A stretch of 54,386 bases of DNA. It comes from Nitrospirales bacterium. GTDB taxonomy: Bacteria; Nitrospirota; Nitrospiria; Nitrospirales; UBA8639. Both the position numbers and the translations under genes were made by a program. Below are positions 1-7,571 of this stretch, piece after piece (positions within the stretch are counted from its first letter, which is position 1; the number at the start of each line of letters is the position of its first letter). Under the pieces are notes generated by a model. The model did no database searches, was not told where the DNA came from, and saw nothing but the letters and a program-made list of their open reading frames with translations. The DNA is taken from the NCBI GenBank assembly GCA_029261275.1, contig JAJDBR010000144.1:1-54386 (forward strand), in the 5' to 3' direction.

Positions 1-816
1 TTCTCCGATATTGATTGTTGAGCTACGGTTGATGATCGACTTCCCAATCGCGAAAACCGTATTTTGGTTTTTCAATCCCCACATCACATGCATAGAAATA
101 TTGCAGCTTGGATACAGGGCATAGATCATAAAACGGTTGACGGCGTATATGGTTTCCTCGTCACGAAGATCCAATACCACTAAATTGTCATGGACCGTCG
201 CGCATCGCTGAATCTGTTTTTTCGCCATATCGGCATGTTCCTGGAAGAGCCGCACTCGCTCTTGAACATCGGGCAAAGCAATGATTTCCTCGATACTGAG
301 GGATTGACATTTTTCTATCAAGTCCATCATCAACTCGTAATTGGAAATTCGAAATTCACGAAAGCGCCCCAGTCCGGTACGTGCATCCATGATGAAATTC
401 AATAATGACCAGCCGCTAGGTTTAAGGATTTCCCCAATATTGTATTGGGCCGAATCGCCTTTATCGACGGCATCCATCATCTCGTTCCATGCGGAAGGAA
501 ATGTGTTCTCCCCGCCGTAATACCGATAGACCACTCGTGCTGCAGAAGGAGCTTCGGGGTCGATGATATGATCGCTTCGTTCACCTTTATTACGAATGGT
601 CTCACTTTCGTGATGATCAAATGCGAGGTGGACGCCTTCAACAAACGGCAGATTCGTGGTGATATCGTGAGCAGAGATCGCAATCTTGCCATCTTGCATA
701 TCTTTTGGGTGGACAAACTTTATTTCCTCAATAATCCCGACTTCTTTAAGCAGAACGGCACAGACCAGTCCGTCAAAATCACTGCGGGTCACGAGTCGAA
801 ATTTTTCAGTAGTCAT
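1..816 (-). CDS. DHH-family phosphoesterase (exopolyphosphatase-like), partial
   Basis: This gene is not in the ORF track because it has no stop inside the window; its C-terminus lies beyond the left edge. The minus strand is open for 272 codons from ATG 816, preceded by a GAGGA Shine-Dalgarno site about 7 bases upstream. The N-terminus reads RSDFDGLVCAVLLKE, the first aspartate motif of DHH phosphoesterases, and about 45 residues later comes LAFDHHESE, the DHH motif itself. Both bind the catalytic metals (Mn/Mg) in this superfamily, which hydrolyses phosphodiester or phosphoanhydride bonds (NrnA, exopolyphosphatase, RecJ). The mid-region resembles proteins usually annotated as exopolyphosphatase-like; the exact substrate cannot be read from sequence. 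The plus-strand ORFs at 190-405 and 445-822 are shadows of it. Confidence 0.85.
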   Translation of the reverse strand, partial: MTTEKFRLVTRSDFDGLVCAVLLKEVGIIEEIKFVHPKDMQDGKIAISAHDITTNLPFVEGVHLAFDHHESETIRNKGERSDHIIDPEAPSAARVVYRYYGGENTFPSAWNEMMDAVDKGDSAQYNIGEILKPSGWSLLNFIMDARTGLGRFREFRISNYELMMDLIEKCQSLSIEEIIALPDVQERVRLFQEHADMAKKQIQRCATVHDNLVVLDLRDEETIYAVNRFMIYALYPSCNISMHVMWGLKNQNTVFAIGKSIINRSSTINIGE

Positions 817-1296
817 AGTTAAGTCCTCAAATATGGGTGAGATTTCTACGATAATGCCCTGAGCATGCTTATGGTTGTTTCGTGTTGATCCATTGTCTTC
901 TTTGTCCGACAGCCAGGACCTACCATCTATTTATTCGGCAATAACCCTTAGATCTTGAATGTCTGGGATTTGAATATTTTTCCGTGCTTGGCAAGGGTTA
1001 GTTTGTGCGGGATGAGAAATGGAGGCGCGGTTGGTTCTTTTATGGTGTAGCTATACCTGCTGGCGCCCCTAGGTGAATGAATGAGGTCTTGTCTTTTCCT
1101 TTCATGTCCTTTTTTGACAGTCTTTCAAATTCAAGGAGGCTGAAGGGATAAGAAAATAAATTTTGACCAAAGACGGGCTTGAATGAGGACATTGGGAATT
1201 GAGTCCTGAGTGGTTGGGGTCAGAATTCTTGAACTTAGAGAAGAGTCTTTTGGGGCCTGCCCTGCTTAATACCGTTGTCCAATTTTAGGGCTGGGT
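817..1296. other. Intergenic region without recognisable gene
   Basis: About 480 bases lie between the start of the DHH gene and the stop of the RmlD-like gene, both on the minus strand. I see no open frame with a ribosome-binding site, no RNA gene and no clear repeat. It presumably holds the promoter of the DHH gene, but I cannot point to convincing -35/-10 boxes. Confidence 0.5.
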
Positions 1297-2139
1297 CTAT
1301 TCAATTTTTTTGCAAGATTCTGTGAAGGACAGCAGGGGAGTATGGATAAGTTGTTGAGTCGAGGTCGAATCGAGAGTCAGGTTTTTAGGACGGATGAGTG
1401 CCGATTCTTCGATCGTGCCTGGTTGAATATTCGGCGTCAGTGGGATGCCAAAATGTTGCAGCATTTGTAGTCCCCACTCCCACCGGTTAAAGGGTTGGGG
1501 GCCGCCAAGATTTAGGATCCCTGCATAATTGGTTTCTGCCAATTCCAGTAACGCCTCAGCGAGGTTTTCTACCCAAATGGGGCAACGAAATTCATCGGTG
1601 AAAAGACGGTAGGGTACGCCCGTTGTGGTTGCGTGGATCAATTGTGAGGTTTGACGGTCTGGTGAGCGCAAGTCATAGAGCAGAGAGGTACGAACGATTA
1701 ACGCCTGTGGGTTAAGTGAATGTACGAGGTTTTCGGATTGGGCTTTGGCTGTGCCGTAAGGATTGATCGGACGAGGCGTGCTGGTTTCGAGATAGGGGGC
1801 TGCCGTTCCGTCAAAGACTTGATCAGTCGAGAGATGAATGAATCGAATGTACCGCTCGGCAGATTGCATGGCAAGCAAACCGGCGACCCGGCTAATGGCT
1901 GAAAAATTCCCTCCTTGATCGGAGCCCGCGGTATGAATGATGATCTCTGGTCGTACACGATCTAGGAGAATTTTGACTTCCTGGGTCTGTTCTAGGTCAC
2001 AGACATGAAAGGCAACGTCTGGGATAGAGGTAGCGGCGGTACGATGCAGCGTCCCGGTGGCCGTAAAAGAATGAGCCTGTTGCAATAAATGGGTTCCTAA
2101 GAACCCTGCCCCACCAGTGATTAAGAGGCGTGCATTCAT
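1297..2139 (-). CDS. RmlD-like NAD(P)-dependent sugar reductase (extended SDR)
   Basis: The track ORF is 338 residues, but the fold begins at [17 protein letters not shown], so I place the start at ATG 2139 (280 residues). The longer start would overlap the divergent threonine aldolase gene and adds no SDR sequence. Visible are the Rossmann motif GGAGFLG near residue 8, STDQVFDG in the middle, and the catalytic YxxxK as NPYGTAK. This is the arrangement of the RmlD/dTDP-4-dehydrorhamnose reductase group of extended short-chain dehydrogenases, which reduce 4-keto nucleotide sugars. No other rml genes are adjacent, so dTDP-rhamnose synthesis is not proven; it could act on another nucleotide sugar. 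No strong Shine-Dalgarno site is visible. Confidence 0.75.
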   Translation of the reverse strand: MNARLLITGGAGFLGTHLLQQAHSFTATGTLHRTAATSIPDVAFHVCDLEQTQEVKILLDRVRPEIIIHTAGSDQGGNFSAISRVAGLLAMQSAERYIRFIHLSTDQVFDGTAAPYLETSTPRPINPYGTAKAQSENLVHSLNPQALIVRTSLLYDLRSPDRQTSQLIHATTTGVPYRLFTDEFRCPIWVENLAEALLELAETNYAGILNLGGPQPFNRWEWGLQMLQHFGIPLTPNIQPGTIEESALIRPKNLTLDSTSTQQLIHTPLLSFTESCKKIE

Positions 2140-2242
2140 TGCGGAGAATTGTAGCCGATTGCCCATAGGAAATCTTGTGTGATGATGCCTCGTAGCATAG
2201 AATAGGAGCTGTTTGAAAGGAGCATTTTTTAGGAGATCAGCC

Positions 2243-3280
2243 ATGCCCATGATTGATTTACGTAGTGATACGGTCACGAAACCCACTGCTGGGATGCGGC
2301 ACGCTATGGCCAATGCCGAAGTGGGCGATGATGTCTATGGTGAAGATCCTACGGTGAACCGTTTGGAAATGCTGGCTGCCGAATTGTTAGGAAAAGAAGC
2401 CGGATTGTTTGTGCCGACGGGTGTGATGGGTAATCAATTGTGCATTCGGTTGCATACTCAACCAGGAGATGAGGTGATTGTTGAACATTCCGCACATATC
2501 CTTCGTTACGAGGGTGGGTCAGCCTCGTCCATATCTGGGGTACAATTGTGTCCTGTGCCCGGGGCTCGAGGATTATTATCTCATGATGCGGTAGAAGCCG
2601 CGATTCGAAGCCCTGATTTGCATACGCCTCAAACCACCTTATTATGCCTAGAACAGACGCACAATGTGGGCGGTGGTTCAGTTTATCCACTAGAGACCTT
2701 TCAGGCCTTGACAGATCTTGCGCGTCGCTATGGCTTGGCGCTGCATTTGGATGGAGCTCGGGTATTTAATGCTTCGGCGAAAACTGGGGTGTCGGTGGCT
2801 GAGTATGCGTACCTTTTTGATACGGTGTCGTTTTGTTTATCGAAAGGATTGGGAGCGCCGGTTGGCTCGGTGATCGTGTCGGATGCTGTGCGTATTGCAA
2901 AGCTTCGCCGGCTGCGAAAAATGTTGGGTGGTGGGATGCGACAAGTAGGCATTTTGGCGGCTGCCGGAATTTATGCGTTGGGTCATCATGTGTCGCGTTT
3001 GGCGGAAGATCATCTCAACGCGCAACATTTGGCCCAACGGTTACATAATATTCCTGGTGTAGTGGTGAATGTGGACTCGGTCGAAACGAATATGGTGATG
3101 TTTCAAGTGCCTCAGTCTTCCAAGTCGACGGAGCAATTACTCGTGGAGTGCCGTGAAGCAGGCGTGTTGCTGAATGCGATTGGTGACCGCTCCTTTCGTG
3201 CGGTCACGCATTTGGATGTGACTCGCGACGATATGGACGCTGCTGGGAAGGTTTTCGCGCATGTGTTCGTGAGTCCGTAA
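2243..3280 (+). CDS. ltaE: Low-specificity L-threonine aldolase
   Basis: A PLP enzyme of fold type I cleaving L-threonine/L-allo-threonine to glycine and acetaldehyde. The sequence opens with [13 protein letters not shown], the hallmark N-terminus of the family, and the PLP-binding lysine is K201 in [23 protein letters not shown] supplies the conserved Asp and Arg that hold the cofactor. I start at ATG 2243 rather than the track's 2213 because AGGAG sits 7 bases upstream of 2243. The resulting length of 345 residues is normal for the family. It is divergent from the RmlD-like gene and stands alone; nothing in the sequence shows its regulation. Confidence 0.93.
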   Translation: MPMIDLRSDTVTKPTAGMRHAMANAEVGDDVYGEDPTVNRLEMLAAELLGKEAGLFVPTGVMGNQLCIRLHTQPGDEVIVEHSAHILRYEGGSASSISGVQLCPVPGARGLLSHDAVEAAIRSPDLHTPQTTLLCLEQTHNVGGGSVYPLETFQALTDLARRYGLALHLDGARVFNASAKTGVSVAEYAYLFDTVSFCLSKGLGAPVGSVIVSDAVRIAKLRRLRKMLGGGMRQVGILAAAGIYALGHHVSRLAEDHLNAQHLAQRLHNIPGVVVNVDSVETNMVMFQVPQSSKSTEQLLVECREAGVLLNAIGDRSFRAVTHLDVTRDDMDAAGKVFAHVFVSP

Positions 3281-3362
3281 ATGTGTGCCGGAGTTTGGGT
3301 TTATTGACAGGAGGGGATGACCTTCCTACAATTTTTGGTCTATTGAAGAAAGAAGGTATTTC

Positions 3363-3608
3363 GTGAGTGCTTTCCCAGCTGTGTCGTTTCAACAGATTTC
3401 ACAAATATTAGAGTTAACTGATCAATTAGACATTTCGCGTGAGGTTATAGAGATTCCCCTCTCACCAGATCGTCCAGGTGCGGTACGTCGTTTGGCTAAT
3501 GGAAAAATCGAAATTGTGGTGGATGCGGATGTCCCATTCACCCAATGGTTGCCAACGGTGTCTCAGAAGGTTCTGGCATTGGTGACAGAGGAATCATCGT
3601 CAGACTGA
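3363..3608 (+). CDS. Small hypothetical protein (81 aa)
   Basis: A GTG start at 3363 is preceded by AAGAAGGT at a suitable distance. The 81 residues are acidic and soluble, with no signal peptide, membrane segment or cysteine. A central stretch, LSPDRPGAVRRLANGKIEIVVDAD, looks like two beta strands around a turn. I do not recognise the family. It sits downstream of ltaE and just upstream of a small zinc-ribbon gene on the same strand, which suggests a short transcription unit. The consistent codon pattern and ribosome-binding site make it a probable real gene. Confidence 0.6.
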   Translation: MSAFPAVSFQQISQILELTDQLDISREVIEIPLSPDRPGAVRRLANGKIEIVVDADVPFTQWLPTVSQKVLALVTEESSSD

Positions 3609-3649
3609 GGAGAGAGGTGAAGAGTCCGAGGCCCAAGAAAAGGTGAAGG

Positions 3650-3856
3650 ATGGCGGTACGTGATCGAGAATGGCCGGGCTATACGATTTGGTATTGTTGT
3701 CCGGACTGTGGACGTTTGTGGACGTACCAAGGGCTTGATGTCGTAGCGTTGGATTTGGGGTCCTCCTTAGGCCCAGCGAGCGTGGGTGAAGGGGTGGCTC
3801 CTCGAATGTGTGCCATTTGCGAAGGGCATTGTGATGCTCCGGCAGCGGAGATTTGA
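3650..3856 (+). CDS. Small zinc-ribbon-like protein (68 aa)
   Basis: Sixty-eight residues with two cysteine pairs: CCPDCG near residue 22-27 and CAICEGHC near 54-61. The spacing fits a four-Cys zinc knuckle or ribbon. There is no signal peptide or membrane segment. The start ATG 3650 follows AAGGTGAAGG. It lies 41 bases after the preceding small gene, so the two are probably co-transcribed. Function unknown; small zinc ribbons of this kind serve as nucleic-acid or protein adaptors, but nothing here identifies a partner. Confidence 0.6.
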   Translation: MAVRDREWPGYTIWYCCPDCGRLWTYQGLDVVALDLGSSLGPASVGEGVAPRMCAICEGHCDAPAAEI

Positions 3857-3926
3857 TCTATTGTTCAGGTTATAAAAAATTCGATTGAAATCGTGTTCAA
3901 AAAGAAACGTGCTCTTTCTGAATCGA

Positions 3927-4358
3927 CTAGCAGCCAACGGCCACCGCTTCGCCTTTCATATCGGTTTCTCCTGCCCCTCCTGTGGTTTTTTCCACTGACC
4001 ATTCCTGAGGGGTAATTTTTAAGATGTGGCCCTTCAGGGTGTAAAATTCTCCTTCCGGAATCTCCACCTGGTTATTGTCTCCGACATTAATGGCGAGTAC
4101 ACGTTTGCGGTTACTCGTTGTGGTGAGCATCAACCCCTTTTCAGAGCGTTCTAAGTGGTATGCGCCTTGTTCATTAATAACGAGAGAATTGGCTTCAACT
4201 TTGGCATGAAGCTTTCCCCCTGAATCAAAAATGGCGAAGTTCATACGAACGGGGACGCCGCCGGTTTTCCGAAGCTGCAATTCAAGTTGAGGAAGGCCCT
4301 CAATTTCTACTGTCCCGTTGGAATTACGATACAAATGTGGTCCAACTTTCACATCCAT
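3927..4358 (-). CDS. Hypothetical beta-rich protein (143 aa)
   Basis: The track start at 4382 is a TTG upstream of the ribosome-binding site. AGAAGGAGG lies at about 4369-4378, so translation more likely begins at ATG 4358 (or GTG 4364). The protein starts MDVKVGPHLYRNSNGTVEIEG and alternates hydrophobic and polar residues throughout, suggesting a beta-sandwich or barrel. There is no signal peptide, cysteine pair or catalytic motif I recognise; one Cys is the last residue. Function unknown. It converges with the small zinc-ribbon gene, leaving about 70 bases between them. Confidence 0.6.
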   Translation of the reverse strand: MDVKVGPHLYRNSNGTVEIEGLPQLELQLRKTGGVPVRMNFAIFDSGGKLHAKVEANSLVINEQGAYHLERSEKGLMLTTTSNRKRVLAINVGDNNQVEIPEGEFYTLKGHILKITPQEWSVEKTTGGAGETDMKGEAVAVGC

Positions 4359-4480
4359 GCCCACGATGCCTCCTTCTGACAAACACGATAAAGAAATTTA
4401 AAAAAATAGAGGGGTATTGTACTGAGTGGATATGGGCGCTGGCTAGAGGGAATTTGTTCAGAAGGACGAGGTTTTGACCA

Positions 4481-4705
4481 TCATGCCGTTGGAGATGTCT
4501 TCTTGATCCGATTCAGAATTAAGGCAATACAGCCGCCCAATAGGCCGCCACCGACAATCGGGGGGAGTAATTCCACCAGCTTAATTTCCCATATGGGTTC
4601 TTGAGCCAGCATAAGGTCCTGGACTCCCCCTTGAATCATGATGACGGCAAGGGCCATCAGGGCGCCGATCATGAACCACCAGCGAAAAATTTTGAAGGAT
4701 TCCAT
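4481..4705 (-). CDS. Small inner-membrane protein, two TM segments (74 aa)
   Basis: Seventy-four residues with two hydrophobic helices (WWFMIGALMALAVIMI and LLPPIVGGGLLGGCIALIL) separated by a short charged loop, ending in a basic tail NRIKKTS, which suggests the C-terminus is cytoplasmic. It starts 8 bases after the stop of the YifB-type ATPase gene and is therefore probably translated from the same message. No family recognised. Confidence 0.55.
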   Translation of the reverse strand: MESFKIFRWWFMIGALMALAVIMIQGGVQDLMLAQEPIWEIKLVELLPPIVGGGLLGGCIALILNRIKKTSPTA

Positions 4706-4713
4706 GCAAGTCC

Positions 4714-6240
4714 TTATGACGATAGGGGGCGATCTAGCGTTCGATAGTGAATCGCTTCCGCCACATGAGGTGGCTGAATGGTGTCGGACTCTGCCAAATC
4801 CGCAATAGTTCGGGAAACTCGAAGTATTCGACCATAGGCTCGAGCTGATAGTCCCAACTTGGCCACGGCTTGTTCTAATAAAGTTTTTCCGGGGTTATTT
4901 AATTGGCAATACTTTTTGACTAACCGTGGCTTGAGTTGGGCGTTATTTAATGTTTTTTCCTTATAATAGCGCGTTACTTGTCGTTGTCGAGCTTGTATGA
5001 CACGCTGGCGAATGTGATCGGAGCTTTCGCTGGGTGTCGTTCCGGATAACTCTTTGACGGGAACAGCTGGCACTTCAATATGGATATCCAATCGATCCAA
5101 AAGGGGTCCTGAGAGACGGCTTCGATAGCGCCGAATTTGATGGGGGGTACAGACACATTCATGCGTCGGATCACCGGAATACCCACAGGGACAGGGGTTC
5201 ATGGCCACCACCAACATCAGCTTGGCTGGATAGGTCAAGCTGGCTTGTACTCGGGTGAGGGTCACCGTGCCATTTTCCAAGGGTTGCCGCAAGCTATCGA
5301 GTAAGACCCGCTTAAATTCAAGGGCTTCATCTAGAAATAAAACACCATGATGTGCGAGGGACACTTCCCCCGGTCGGGGAATAGAGCCTCCGCCGACTAA
5401 CCCGGCTTCGGATATCGTATGGTGCGGGGCTCGAAAGGGCCGGGCGGTGAGAAGGGGGGACATGGTTGGCAAGCATCCGGCGACACTATGGACTTGGCTG
5501 GATTCCAAACATTCCTGGAAACTCATCGGTGGCAGAATACCGGTGAGTCGTTGGGCTAACATCGTTTTTCCTGACCCTGGTGGGCCGACCATTAAAAGAT
5601 TATGGCCGCCAGCTGCGGCAACTTCGAGTGCGCGTTTGGCTTGGAATTGCCCCACGACATCTCCAAAATCTTCGTCGATGTTAGGGGAGTGGGGCTGAAA
5701 GGTCTCCGGGTCAGCTGTCACAGGCGATAACGAGAGAGCGCCCTGAAGAAATTCCACAACCTGTGGAAGGGTATGGACCCCATAAATCGTGGCATGGTCG
5801 ACTACACATGCCTGTAGCGCATTATCGTGCGGAAGAATGAGCGCCTGTGGGGCATGTGTTGCCATGGCCATAGATAGCGCGCCTGGGACCTCCTTAATCC
5901 GTCCGTCCAGGGCCAATTCACCGACGAATAAATAGGGCGCCACACATTCTTGGGTGAGGACCACTTCGGCAATCAGGATGCCGATGGCAATACCCAACTC
6001 GAGGCCAGCGCCTTCCTTTTTGATTCCAGCCGGTGCCAAATTCACCGTGATTTTTTTCGGGGGAAATCGGAACCCAGTATTTTTCAGGGCTGACCGGACA
6101 CGATCTCGGCTTTCGCGCACAGTAGCATCCGGCAGGCCGACAATCGAAAACTGTGGTAGGCCACTGCCAATGTCGACCTCTATTTCGATAGGGTTCGCCT
6201 CTAACCCAACCAATCCCAAACTATGAACTTTAGCGAGCAT
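4714..6240 (-). CDS. YifB/ComM-family Mg-chelatase-like AAA+ ATPase
   Basis: A 508-residue protein with the usual three parts: an N-terminal ChlI-like domain starting MLAKVHSLGLVGLEA, a central AAA+ module with Walker A GPPGSGKTM and Walker B-like GVLFLDEALEF, and a C-terminal Mg-chelatase helical domain. NPCPCGY and the CVC of ECVCTPH are the typical cysteine-containing insertion. ComM homologues are hexameric helicases promoting branch migration during natural transformation; other YifB members are little studied. I use ATG 6240 rather than the track's TTG 6246 because the family consensus begins at MLAKV. A two-TM gene follows closely on the same strand. Confidence 0.92.
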   Translation of the reverse strand: MLAKVHSLGLVGLEANPIEIEVDIGSGLPQFSIVGLPDATVRESRDRVRSALKNTGFRFPPKKITVNLAPAGIKKEGAGLELGIAIGILIAEVVLTQECVAPYLFVGELALDGRIKEVPGALSMAMATHAPQALILPHDNALQACVVDHATIYGVHTLPQVVEFLQGALSLSPVTADPETFQPHSPNIDEDFGDVVGQFQAKRALEVAAAGGHNLLMVGPPGSGKTMLAQRLTGILPPMSFQECLESSQVHSVAGCLPTMSPLLTARPFRAPHHTISEAGLVGGGSIPRPGEVSLAHHGVLFLDEALEFKRVLLDSLRQPLENGTVTLTRVQASLTYPAKLMLVVAMNPCPCGYSGDPTHECVCTPHQIRRYRSRLSGPLLDRLDIHIEVPAVPVKELSGTTPSESSDHIRQRVIQARQRQVTRYYKEKTLNNAQLKPRLVKKYCQLNNPGKTLLEQAVAKLGLSARAYGRILRVSRTIADLAESDTIQPPHVAEAIHYRTLDRPLSS

Positions 6241-6359
6241 CCTCAACCCAATCTATAGGTTTTATTCTTCTCGTTGTCTGTGTGGGCCAATTATAGGCTG
6301 GTTTCATGAGGGGCCACAATGTGGAAGGTGCCGTGGTGGGAAGGGGAGCTATCGGGAAA

Positions 6360-6963
6360 TTACTGATCTGAAGACGGTGGCGGGTGTTTCTGAATACGTA
6401 TGATCCATGCGGCCAGACGGGGAGCTAATAACAGACCCATGAGCCCAAAACTGCCTTGCAAGAGGAATCGGCCAACATTTTTAATGAAAAATTTCCAGTA
6501 CCAAGCCTGCATAAAGGCCATGTCTGGTTTTTCCTTGGCCAATTCTGGATAGAAATTCATCACGAGTGGATGAAAAATAATATTCAATAGAGAGGGGATG
6601 GTTAGCCAGCCTAGGAGAAATATTCCTACCAGGGTGATTGCCCAACGTAACCATTCTTCTGGTTGAAGGTACACGACTAGTGGTGAATTGTTGGCTTCTG
6701 GGAAGAACCAGTTGGCTAAATCACTGGCCTTATACAAGACCAAACTGGCGAACCCTAGGGTTGTGAGGGAAGGAAGCAAAGGGGGAAAAATGTATGAGGC
6801 TGAAGGTAATGGCCATCCCCCCTTCTTAGAGAAGTCATAAAGACTCTCCGCAAATGACGGAGCTAATAGGGGGGACAACGTCGATGAATAATCTGAACCC
6901 GTCAATATAAATAAAAATAGAAAATAGAATGAGCACGGCATGGAAGAGTTGCCGTTGAGTCAT
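6360..6963 (-). pseudogene. Multi-pass membrane protein, apparently frameshifted near its N-terminus
   Basis: The track gives an ORF at 6360-6941 starting MPCSF, but the natural start is ATG 6963, which overlaps the stop of the upstream gene as ATGA, a classic coupling arrangement. That frame reads MTQRQLFHAVLILFSIFIYI and runs to a stop at 6835, while the rest of the protein continues in the next frame from TGSDYSST onward. Removing one T from the run in TCTATTTTTATTTATATTG would join the two into a single protein of about 200 residues. The body has three to four hydrophobic segments and ends LAPRLAAWIIRIQ, closely matching the end of its upstream neighbour. Either a real frameshift, a homopolymer sequencing error, or use of the internal ATG 6941. 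Confidence 0.6.
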
Positions 6964-7532
6964 GATACGGGTGTTTCTGTGTGCAGAGAACCCCAGCGTT
7001 CTTGTAGGGAAATCGTCCATCTGGCTAGCCGTTGAGGCAAGAAAGTGAAGGAAAGAGCCATGAGTAATGGAGGTAAATGGTTGAGCGCGAAGATGGCCAT
7101 GAAAAATGGAATAGGTTCTATGGTCAGTCCAAGAGCTTCTTGTCTGGGATTAAACCAAAGCGAAAGTTGGCTTCCTAATAAGGAAAGCATTAGTGAAATG
7201 GTGTGAGCCAGGAAAAGAAGTCCACATGTAAAAATTCCTATGGTGAGCCATCCTGAGAGTTCGGAATCTCTCCTTAGTGTTTCTGAGTTTGAGGAAGATG
7301 TCTTCAGGATCCAAAGAGAAAGGGCTCGATATTTCAAAAGAAGTCCCAGACTTATAGCAAGCATGAGCAATGCCCCAAGGCCATTCGACAGAATTTCTGG
7401 CATTGAAGGGCTCCACTGTAAGCTTTGGTATAAGACAGGACCAGTCTGTATTGGGATACCAATTCCTAGCCAGATGAGGATGGCTTCCATCCATTGGCCA
7501 TGTCGGTTTTGAATGGCGGATGGATCACTCAT
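6960..7532 (-). CDS. Multi-pass inner-membrane protein, paralogue of its downstream neighbour
   Basis: One hundred and ninety residues with about four membrane segments (AILIWLGIGIPIQ, ILSNGLGALLMLAISLGLLL, WLTIGIFTCGLLFLAHTISL, FFMAIFALNHLPPLLMALSF). It ends FLPQRLARWTISLQERWG, resembling the LAPRLAAWIIRIQ end of the next gene, so the pair probably arose by tandem duplication. The start is 39 bases after the stop of the kinase-like gene and its own stop overlaps the next start by ATGA, so the three form an operon. No family recognised; the association with a kinase-like membrane protein suggests a shared membrane complex, which is inference. Confidence 0.65.
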   Translation of the reverse strand: MSDPSAIQNRHGQWMEAILIWLGIGIPIQTGPVLYQSLQWSPSMPEILSNGLGALLMLAISLGLLLKYRALSLWILKTSSSNSETLRRDSELSGWLTIGIFTCGLLFLAHTISLMLSLLGSQLSLWFNPRQEALGLTIEPIPFFMAIFALNHLPPLLMALSFTFLPQRLARWTISLQERWGSLHTETPVS

Positions 7533-7571
7533 GAAAGAAAAAAATGGAGAATGGGCTAGGACTGAATTCTG

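Noticed and set aside
445-822. 125-residue plus-strand ORF (and 190-405)
   Set aside because: Antisense shadows of the DHH phosphoesterase gene, whose motifs are unmistakable on the minus strand.
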